Assembly (NCBI GenBank): GCA_006384855.1
Contig: VCJN01003119.1
Span: 62,001-126,000, forward strand
DNA from: Tetraselmis striata
Taxonomy: Eukaryota > Chlorophyta > Chlorodendrophyceae > Chlorodendrales > Chlorodendraceae
DNA: 64,000 nt
Direction: 5' to 3'
This document shows positions 55,772 through 64,000 of this stretch, in pieces (the first letter of the stretch is position 1; each line of letters starts with the position of its first letter). A model generated the notes under the pieces. It was not told where the DNA came from, made no database searches, and saw only the letters and a program-made list of their open reading frames with translations. The position numbers were made by a program, and so were the translations under genes.

Positions 55772-55984
55772 CTATATGTATAGGTGTATATATGCATATA
55801 TTTCTGCCGCGGTGATATATATAATATGAGCGCTGGTAAATGGAGCATGTACGGTACTGCCCTTAACACCATCATGCATCACCATGGCTGCGGCGGCCTA
55901 GAGTCATTTGATTTCATCCAAATTGCATCATAGGAGTACACGTGATCAATGGCAATACTATTTGTTGCTCATGGCTACTACTCC

Positions 55985-56460
55985 TCAAGCATGCCCGCAT
56001 TGTCGAGCATGTGCATGAATCAACCCGCATACGGGTGATACATCACTTCCATTGCGACGTCCTTCACGCTCGTTGCTTGGTTGCTCATCTAGCTCCTTGG
56101 TGTGAGCGTCCTCATCGGCTACCATAGCCGAGTCTAGCACCGATGGCTCCGCTGTAATGGCAAGCTCTATGAAGCGGTCGATGTTGGCTTGAGACTCCAA
56201 GAAGCGGCACAGCTCATGCTTCACGGGGAAGATCCGGATATGAAGACAACTTGTCTGAGCAAGATGCTCTGGAGTCATGCAGCCATGCTCTTCCGGACAA
56301 GCAAGCCCAAAACGATGCCAGCCGCGCCGAACACGCGCTCACAGTCAATGGCAAAGCCATAGATACGGAAGATGAGCTTGCCTGGCAACTCCGGCCATCA
56401 TAGGGTAATTGTGATGACGGGTCTTCCGCCACTACTCGAGCAGCTGGGACGCAATCACCG
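55985..56460 (-). pseudogene. hAT transposase C-terminal fragment 1
   Basis: Minus-strand translation gives ELPGKLIFRIYGFAIDCERV, FGAAGIVLGLLVRKSM, then TPEHLAQTSCLHIRIFPVKH and an acidic tail. The cERvF..aG.....R..M pattern is the hAT dimerisation domain. One TGA lies just before it and another inside it. Nothing of the catalytic region is seen, and the N-terminal side is lost. Confidence 0.55.
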
Positions 56461-57092
56461 GCACTACCCGTGGCTCGCGGAATAGGTCCACTTCCATGCA
56501 AAGTGACCCCGGTTGCAGCCCTTTGTCGTCCGATTGGTTCGTTCGCGCGTAGTAAATATGATTGTTCTCGCAGTCTGCCCCGCTCCCGCCCTCTCATGGG
56601 GACCCACGAGCATGGTACCGGTAGTGATATTGGGAGTTGCGCAATAGATAAGCCCAATGTAATACATCTTACCTAAGCGCATATCCATGCGGTTTACTAT
56701 CTTGATAATACTGAAGGATAAGGCATTCGATGGCTGGTTGGGGATGGGATCGACCCGCCATGCCCAGCCAACTCGCTCATATTTCGTCGGTCTCCGTTCC
56801 ACAGTTGGGTAGATATGGTATGGGAGACAGGTTGTCGAACCGTCGTGTGCATGTGTGCGGATGGTTGAGCCGCACTGCTCGGCTGACGCTCCATGGAGCG
56901 CCGCAACGAGGAAGGTCTAATGCAGTCTCGAGGGAAGGAGGCACCGGTCCGGACACGGGACGCTCATCGCGCCGTTGTCGGTATCGCAGGTGTTGGTATC
57001 ATGCCATGCCCTCACTACGACGAGCCACCCGAAGCTAAACCGCCCGCCACAAGCAAGTAGTCACGGCAAAATCCAAGCTCTCGGAAGAGGAC

Positions 57093-58570
57093 ATGGAGGA
57101 GGGGGACGAGGTGTTGCAAGGCGAGCTGGCGCCGCGCGACGCGGAAGTCAGTCTTGCAGGTCCCGCGACACAACACCGCTCAAGCGGCGCGACCACCCCG
57201 CCCGCCGCCTCACACCCCACACCTCACACCATCATTGCTTTGGCCACTCGCCACACCAACCCAGACCACCTGCCCTCTGACGAAGTCATGAAGTCATGGC
57301 AATCGGAGAGGGCGAACTTCCGGCCGACGAGGCTGCCGCAGTCCCGCAGGACTCGGCAGGCCGACCCGTGCCGGCTGGCCCGTCCCTTCTCAACCTTCAC
57401 CGGTCCGCAAGCAAAGGGTGCAGACACTAGCAAAAGGCTCCCCACCCGCCGCCGCACCACCTGCCGCAGAGCCCGCATACATCGGCAAACGCAAAGTCAA
57501 AACCAAAACCGCCGACCAGCCGCCAAAGCCGCCCAAAAGACGATGGCTACGACAACAACTCCCGGGTCGGCCAGCACAAGCGATGATGATGCGGCGGCGC
57601 CCGCCAAAGGCAACCGACAGATCCGGCGACGCCACACCAGAAGCGCTCAGGCATGCGGACCCCAAGGGGGCCTCCGGCCAATCGGCTGCAACCCACTCGA
57701 TGGCTGCGGGTACTTGCGATGATGCCGGCAGCACGGCTCCCCCGCAACTCGCCGCAAGCGGCTCCCCCTCCGCCGCGCACGCGCCCGTGCGCTCACTGTC
57801 CTATATCCCACAATGCACCCTCGCGTCTGCGGTAGATGCGCTTTGCGCGGCCGCTAAAGGCAAAGCACCCGCTCACCCGGCCCAAGCCCCGCACCGCAAC
57901 CCCACACAAGGGACCGTACAACCCCCGAGGCCTCACGAACCGCCATGGCGTCGGGCAGCCTCCCTTCCACATGCGGGCCGCCGCCGCACCGACTGCCTAC
58001 CAGGTCCCAAACTTTCCCCTGGAAAACCTCCCCACAAGCCCTCACCACCCTCACTATGGGCGTGGCAATGAACGCACCGCCCCATGAACACACTATCGTC
58101 CTAGTTCTAACGACTACTCCAACCCGGGTATTGACATCATTGCCGAGAAAGAGCCCCGCAAAACCAACCTCGCAATCTCCCGATCTATCCAAAAGGCATG
58201 GACACAATACATCACGGCCACAGCCCATGGCCTTTGTGTCTGTACGAAACGTCTCCCACTTCCCGGCCGGAAAAGCAAACAAGACGTCACGAGGGGCACA
58301 ATCAAACTCTCCCTTCCCAAGGTGGAACCAACCGAGGCCGTCCGCTTGCAGACAGACCACAACAAGGCCCCGCCAACATACTAGACACTAATGAATACCA
58401 CAGTGCCGGTCCTCCCCCGCATCGACGCCCCGGTTACATCATTCAAGAACTCCGTGCGCATCAAGCAGTATTTGTCTCCAACCCCTTGCTCGAGGACTCG
58501 TCCAACCCGGAGCTACATGCATGGCTGACCAACATCCTCACTCCTATGCACGACCGCCAAAACTAGGGGC
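57093..58570 (+). other. Pro/Ala-rich open frames, possible retroelement ORF1 remnant
   Basis: Overlapping frames rich in Pro, Ala, Arg and Lys (57,093-57,722, 57,418-58,071) and then a more protein-like stretch in another frame (about 58,120-58,380: NPGIDIIAEKEPRKTNLAIS, IQKAWTQYITATAHGLCVCT). Low complexity and frame changes suggest a decayed nucleic-acid-binding ORF such as a LINE ORF1, but no motif proves it. 56,461-57,092 to its left holds nothing recognisable. Confidence 0.3.
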
Positions 58571-58929
58571 ACCACCCGCCGCCCGAAGAACCTCTCCCAT
58601 GTGTTGAAGACTTGCACGGTCTAGGCGTGGGACGAGCTCGACTCTCCCGCCAACACACTCTGTACTTGATCTCATAGCCTGGTACTGGTACGTACCGACG
58701 CTCACCAGCAACACCGGGCGACGAAATCACCAGTACCTGTACCATTCGAAAACCTCCCCAAGTCGCCACACCAACACGGGGCTAAAGTACATAGCGTCCG
58801 AAATACCTACCCCGCCGCGCGCCGACCGCAGCTGCCTGCCGCCACCTGCTCCTGCCATTCGCAGCCCGCCGACTGCCTCCCTTCCGCCCTCCCGCGACAG
58901 CCGGAAGGACAGACCCCCCGGTCAGACCT

Positions 58930-61036
58930 CAGATGAGGACATGGGGGCGGAAGGCGAGGACTCGTTGGGGGACCCGGGGCTGCCGCAAGCGGACCAGGCA
59001 GTGGAAGATCCGCCCCCCCCCCCCCCCCCCCCCGCCCGCGGCCCAGCCGCCCTGCCGCCACGCACACCCCACCGGCACGTCCCACAGGACGCACCGGCCG
59101 ACCCGGCCACCGTTGCCCATTCCAATTGGGTCTGGTCCCGCAGTGACGATATCCGACACATGGTGGTGGAGAACCTGGACTCGAAGCGCTGGGAGATCGA
59201 GGAGCATGTGAAGTCCTTGTATGACATTCTTGCTGAGATCTACAAGAAGTATCCTACCCTCATTGCCAGTAACATCGCAACCTTGACGAGACTAACTGAC
59301 ACGTGAGCGTCGCAAGAGCAAGGTGCTGGTGGCCAAGGGGGCGCGCCGGACACATACGCTTATCAACGACAATCGCTTCTCTATGACCATGCTACCCTGC
59401 ATCTTTGCCAACGGTGAATACATGCCGCCGCAATTTATTGTGCCCGGTAAGATTCGGCCAAAGTGGTAAACTCGGGACAAGGAGCTGAAGCAAATCATGC
59501 AGATTGGGTTGTTTAAACACGCTACTCTATACGTGCAAGGCAACGGGTGGATAAACATCTTGCTATTCAAAACTTGGTTTGAGGAGAGGTTTCTGCCCTA
59601 CACTGCATCACGCCGCAGCCCCGAGTCTCCCGTCGTCCTCATCCTTGACAACGTTGTTGGCCACGTCCATCCGTCCATCCTGCGCCTGGCACAACAAAAC
59701 GTCATCATGATTGGTCTCCCTCGTCACAACATGCACGTCACCCATCAGCCTCTTGACATCGGCATTATGAAGCCATTGAAGGAGCATGGTTGCACGTATG
59801 TACCCACCCGAGTGCCTAGCTGGTGCACGCACATTGCTCATGCATAGCAAATGTTGATTAAATGACATGCACCGGCACATGTCATCAGCAACAAGCGTAG
59901 TATCGAGGACTTTTGGTCGAAGCACACCCCGAAGGATGTCCTCCGGATGCTGGTCGAGCCAAACGATAAACTGGGCATTTACAAGCATGCTAAAATATCA
60001 CACGGCACTGTCTACCACCACGCCTTGACTTTTGCCTTTACAGATCACATCATGGTTGCTGAGTTCCTTGACTCCGGGATCCTACCTTTGGACTTCGAGC
60101 GAGTCCGGGGTCTATGAGTTCAATATGAAGGAGGAGGCCAAGTGCCAGGCAGCCAGGAGTGGAGACGAGGTCGTCCTCCACGTGCCTCTTGCAACCACAG
60201 AGATGGATGCTACCTGGATTGGCATGCATGACGAGCAGCATCATGCTACTCAGCCCAAGCAGCAAGACCCCCACATTCTGGAGATGCAGCGGGGGCTGCT
60301 CGATTTGGAGAGGAAGATGGAGCAGAAGAAGCGCAGCCTGGACGCCACGCTGGCGGCGCATGGCAAGGGCAGCTACGAGCATTCCATCAACTCGGTATTC
60401 GCGAGCTCTCCCCCTCCGCCAAAGCGCCAGATGCGCTGAAGAAGGAGAAGGGCGCGCTGAAGCAACGTATCAAGAACCTGGGGAAGGAAGCGAACGAGTT
60501 AGGCAACCGTGTTCTCAAGGCGGCGAAGGCGGCGTTGTCCATGGCAGCATATGCAGCTACCTGGGCGTCTAATGCAGAGGCCTCGGCTGCCAAAGGCCGT
60601 TGCAGCAGCTGCAAAGGAACCGAAGGCGGACAAGCGGGGGGCGCAAGCGGCTACTATTTCAGGAGGCAAGTCTGCCAAGTCTGCAGAGCACTGGGCCAAC
60701 AAGTGCGGCGACGTTACCTCTAGCTTGGACGCCGACCTCCAGGTCCATTTGGCCAAGACTGCGGAGCTAGCTGAGATCATGTCAGAGCTTGAAGCTCTGG
60801 AGCACAAGGCGCAGCGAGCTGCACCAAAAGAGGATGTCGATGATGAGGCCGTGGAGGAAGATGACGAGTTGGAGATCATCGAAGACGAGGAGGGGGAGGA
60901 GGATGCCAATCAGGGCTGCCACGTGTCTGGTGAACCATGCACCGTTGCAGAGCAAGCCAAGGAGCCCCTCTCAGCCTGCAAGCAGCACGCACGTGTAGCA
61001 CAAGTCAGTGTCGAGGCAGCGCAGCAGTCAACATAA
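58930..61036 (+). pseudogene. Pogo/Tigger-like DDE transposase and C-terminal region, decayed
   Basis: The three catalytic Asp are visible: NLDETN (59,285-59,287), LILDNVVGHVHPSIL (59,647-59,649) and QPLDIGIMKPLKEHG (59,755-59,757). The last two are 35 residues apart. Between them and upstream: KVLVAKGARRTH, RFSMTMLPCIFANGEYMPPQ, FIVPGKIRPKW, TAA at 59,467-59,469, IMQIGLFKHATLYVQGNGWI, LFKTWFEERFLPYTAS, and LPRHNMHVTHQ. Later: FWSKHTPKDVLRML, GILPLDFERV, then coiled Lys/Ala-rich (60,240-60,560) and Asp/Glu-rich stretches (60,780-60,910). The first Asp is in a different frame from the rest and the N-terminal DNA-binding part is not recognisable. C21 lies at 59,013-59,033. Confidence 0.7.
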
Positions 61037-61782
61037 GCTGCGTCCGAGAGGGCAGCTCAGTAGGTGCAGGCGCCACCTTCGAGTGCGCCATCCCAGCCAC
61101 CGGGCGCGTCGGTTTCAGCGAAAAAAGCAATCATGGCAGTCGCTTCGCAGACTCTCGCGTTGCTAGCCACCCTCTCCAGCCATTTTCAGGCTTCGGGTGG
61201 CATTGTGTGACATGTGGCAGCCACCTGGTGTCGTTGCGTCAAGTGAACGCCGTCGAGGGTGACAGCGCATTGAAACGGAAAACCGGCCGCATGGCGCTGA
61301 TCCAAAAAGTTTAAAACAAACGGATTATTTTGCGATTTACGATCTACCCAGTTGCCATCGCTCATCATTGCGCGCTCGGTGCATATCTGCCCATGCCCCT
61401 CTAGGGCTGCTTATCCCTACAGATGACAAGGCGCTGGGACTTGGCCAAAACCTCGAGCCGTGAGGCCGAGAAAGGCCGTCGTCAGGTCCAAACCAGGGTT
61501 GAGCTGCAGTCCACTTTCCAGTATTGCTGCAGGCATGGTGCAATGCATGCTGCAGCAGAACTGAAACTGCTGATCGTAGGGAAGGGCGGGGCAGTGAAAG
61601 GCAAAGGGGCAGCCATGGCGATGCAGAGGGGCAACAATCGTGGTGGAAGTTCTAATATGTCATTAAATTGCCTACAGAGGGGAAAAGCCTAATGTGTGTA
61701 CATTTGTGTGTGTCCAACGATGATGTCCCAACGCATGCATAGTGAAACACGCGTAAAACATCATGATGGCACAAAAACCACT
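61037..61782. other. Intergenic DNA between two DNA-transposon remnants
   Basis: No gene recognised; short open frames only. Confidence 0.4.
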
Positions 61783-62400
61783 CTAATTCCCCGCCTCCTC
61801 ATCCGATGGCTCGGCTCCATACTGCTCAAGCATGGACTCCACCGCTTCCCCTCGAATGCGGTTGGCCTCCCCCTCGCCCTCGCCCTCAAGGACATGGCTG
61901 GTCAGCCAATCCTCTCCGCATGGCTTGAGGAGATCCGCCGCCACGGCGCTGAAAACAGCCTCCCCGTAGTACGACGCCGGTAGCTCCATATGACCTTGGC
62001 ATTCAAGTACATGTTCTTCTGAACGAAGACGCATGCACCCATGTTATCTATTTCTTTAGTACATGGTGATAAGACCAGCAAGAGAGAAGACGCGCTCGCA
62101 CTCAATCTGTGAGCCCGGCACATATAAAGCAATCCTAGCTAATTCAGAGAGGAGGGGGAAGGAAGAAGCATGCTTCTTCCACCACTTCTACGGGTCCTCT
62201 GTCCTCTTGGGGAGCAGGTTGCAACAACGGAAGGTGCGCAAGTCAGCCTCCGCAACGGCAGTGCTGGCCGCGGCGGCGGTGGTGCTGTCCTCCACCATCG
62301 ACTCGTCCGCCATCGCCGCTGCGCCCTGCTTCGCGGCAAACTGGTCTCCCTCCATATAATTGACGAAGAGTGACGAGAGGAGGATGACATGTAGTGGTGC
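61783..62400 (-). pseudogene. hAT transposase C-terminal fragment 2
   Basis: Minus strand: NYMEGDQFAAKQGAAAMADE, an Ala/Thr-rich linker, LRTFRCCNLLPKRTEDP, TAG at 62,188-62,190, KWWKKHASSFPLLSELARIA, GSQIECERVFSLAGLIT, then stops and a frame with LRSEEHVLECQGHM and a Glu-rich end. W....fP.ls.lA........ECERVFS.AG is the hAT dimerisation domain. Different sequence from the fragment at 55,985-56,460, so two distinct insertions or families. Confidence 0.7.
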
Positions 62401-62600
62401 CTGGGTGAACGCGAAGTTAGGATAGGTTCGGCTGGTATGTGTGGTCTACTGGTATGTGCACCAATGCGGCGACGTGTGATGGTACGAGCGAGTGCAATGC
62501 TATCCATATGGCTTATTGTCATTGGCGGGCGCCCTCCAAACGTTATACAATGAGATTTGGGGCACTTTGGGTAACTGCACTGCAGCCTCTTTTCGGGAAG

Positions 62601-62661
62601 TACTGCAGCCTGCAGTGCAATAGCTTAATTGCAGGCTGCACTTACTGCAGCCTGCAGTGCA
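62601..62661. repeat. Duplicated palindrome TACTGCAGCCTGCAGTGCA
   Basis: Exact 19-bp repeat at 62,601-62,619 and 62,643-62,661, each holding the perfect palindrome ACTGCAG-C-CTGCAGT, with an inverted TGCAGGCTGCA between them (62,630-62,640). Strong hairpin potential. Confidence 0.7.
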
Positions 62662-63369
62662 GTCTGGTCCAAACCGGGTCCAAACCTGGTTAATTCCGCT
62701 TAGCCCTGCTGCCGGCGGTAAGGCGGTACCCGGTAATCCTTAGTAGCAACTCTCTCGCGAAAACAAGTAGCGCTACTTTCTCACTCAAGGATAGTTTTAG
62801 GGATTTCTGCCGTACCGCGGTTTATAAGGTGTATATAACACAGCCTAGGTATGTAACAATCTTCAGGTATGTAGTAGCAGAGCGCTAAATAAACCTTTAT
62901 CTATCATGAAGCGTTCTTATACTACGATTTATATTATTTAGGATTAAAAACCCGCGCGCCGTTTCGTCGGCAGTTTTTTCGCCGTTACACCCGAGGCGAG
63001 GGCAGCAGACCGTCACTATCTCGCAGCACCTCTCCCATAATCTCACAGCACCTGTCCGGATCCCGCCTAGACTGTCACTACAGGTACACTTGACGCTCCA
63101 TCAATAGTCAGTCTTGACATCAGCAATCGCTAACAGGCGCCGGAGCAGCGGCGCGCGACTCAGGCGACTGCGTGTGAGGGACGCACAGAGAGCGCAAGCC
63201 GTGGCGGGACGCCCGTCGAGTGCCCACCGGAGCCCCCGCTTGGCGCCGTCTCTCGTCCGGCGTCCTCAGTCTGTGCACGGGGAACGCCAGCGCTGCCTCG
63301 TCTCCCCCTCGGGCGCCCGCTCGACCGCTCGGCTGCTCCGCCCCCATTCCCTCCCTTCGCTGGGCCGAC
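62662..63369. other. Intergenic DNA, possible promoter of the last gene
   Basis: No gene recognised. A TATATAA word lies near 62,832, and 63,120-63,360 is GC-rich like a 5' leader. Confidence 0.35.
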
Positions 63370-63621
63370 ATGTGGAGCAGCGCGCCAAGCCCGCTGCTAT
63401 CCGGCACCAAAGCCAGGGCCGTGAGCAGCCCCGCGAAGATCGCGGACCTGCCTGCGTCCATGCCGGGCGTGCTGCTCCCCTCCGCGCGCGCGACGGTCGC
63501 CCCGGCAGCCAAGGCGAGCGCCGAGCACCGTACTGCGGCCAACTCCAACACCTACTACGTCACCTGCATCGTCTGCAGCGTCGTGCTGGTGCTACTCGTC
63601 CTGATCAACAACCCAATAAAG
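63370..63621 (+). CDS. First exon of a probable single-pass membrane protein
   Basis: 84 codons from an ATG: a Ser/Ala/Pro-rich hydrophilic stretch (MWSSAPSPLLSGTKARAVSS), then YYVTCIVCSVVLVLLVLIN, a clear transmembrane helix near the end of the exon, then NNPIK and a GT donor at 63,622. A possible next exon is 63,803-63,841 (AG before, GT after, in phase). The rest lies beyond the window. The family is not recognised. Confidence 0.4.
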
Positions 63622-63841
63622 GTGCCGTCGCGCCCCTCCCAGACCCCCTCCCAGTACCCCCGTTCAGCCCCTTGGACCACCGCAACCCAAACGACAGCAT
63701 CGGCGAGGGAGGTGCCCCAACTGTCCAGGCGGCACCTCTTGCTATAGACGAATCCCGGCGGCTGATACCGACCGCCCTCACTGACCCCCTCATCCGCTGC
63801 AGCTCTCACGTTGGAGCCGGCAATATCATGTGGAGTGGCAG

Positions 63842-64000
63842 GTGCGTTGCCCTCCTCCCCCTTTTTCTACCGCCACGACCTGTTTTCTTGCTCCGCAGGA
63901 TCGGGGCGCGGATTTAAACGCCCTGGGGGAGGGTGGGTGGGTTGGGGGGTTTGAGGTGCTTGGGGAAGGCGGGCGCGGGGGGGTGGGCCCGGGGGGGGGG
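63842..64000. other. Window edge, G-rich
   Basis: Low-complexity G-rich sequence up to the end (GGGGGAGGGTGGGTGGG and similar). It may be an intron or the edge of a gap. Confidence 0.4.

Noticed and set aside
63120-63551. Minus-strand 143-codon frame at the right edge
   Set aside because: Opposite the membrane-protein exon; the + strand frame has a clear transmembrane helix and splice donor.

Overview
The window reads as nuclear DNA of a unicellular eukaryote, most likely a green alga. Three host genes have short GT-AG introns. One of them encodes a double-AP2-domain factor of the kind typical of the green lineage. The mobile elements include a PAT/Kangaroo-type tyrosine-recombinase retroelement, a group first described in Volvox. 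There are no bacterial-type operons, and no rRNA or intact tRNA gene was recognised. The species cannot be fixed from the sequence. The standard genetic code is supported: the two long copia reading frames (830 and 1,171 codons) write glutamine only as CAA/CAG.

Layout. 1-9,200: two intron-rich host genes on the + strand, a UBE2T-like ubiquitin-conjugating enzyme (1,710-2,967) and a protein with a UAP56-binding motif resembling the mRNA-export factor UIF (5,111-6,874), followed by a TG-rich minisatellite. 10,046-20,460: a decayed minus-strand tyrosine-recombinase retroelement split by a very young, complete Ty1/copia element (11,898-20,106). 21,634-25,868: a second, longer tyrosine-recombinase element with direct terminal repeats. 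25,869-32,342: mostly unrecognised intergenic DNA. 32,343-39,770: LINE remnants of a family with reverse transcriptase, a methyltransferase-like segment, RNase H and a C-terminal restriction-like endonuclease. 40,168-44,330: a decayed KRBA2-type transposon gene, then a non-autonomous element sharing the LINE 3' end, inserted in an older repeat. 46,452-49,554: the AP2 gene. 49,555-64,000: short repeats, hAT fragments, a decayed pogo-like DNA transposon and, at the right edge, one exon of a probable single-pass membrane protein.

Main finding. The copia element carries a C5-cytosine DNA methyltransferase fused in frame behind Gag and ahead of protease-integrase-RT-RNase H. Its two 467-bp LTRs differ at only 2 positions and it is flanked by a 5-bp duplication (CCCCA), so it moved recently. 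A TAA codon lies inside the methyltransferase between its SAM-binding motif and the next conserved strand. It is either a fresh inactivating mutation or a readthrough signal. The LINE in the same window carries a second, unrelated methyltransferase-like (PCIF1-type) segment.

The insertions can be ordered. The copia element sits inside the older tyrosine-recombinase element, an 824-bp element with a 9-bp duplication sits inside the LINE, and the LINE-tailed element sits inside repeat family R. In each case removing the insert restores a reading frame or a repeat alignment. Long poly-G/poly-C tracts of 15-24 bases recur about every 5 kb, several of them in introns.
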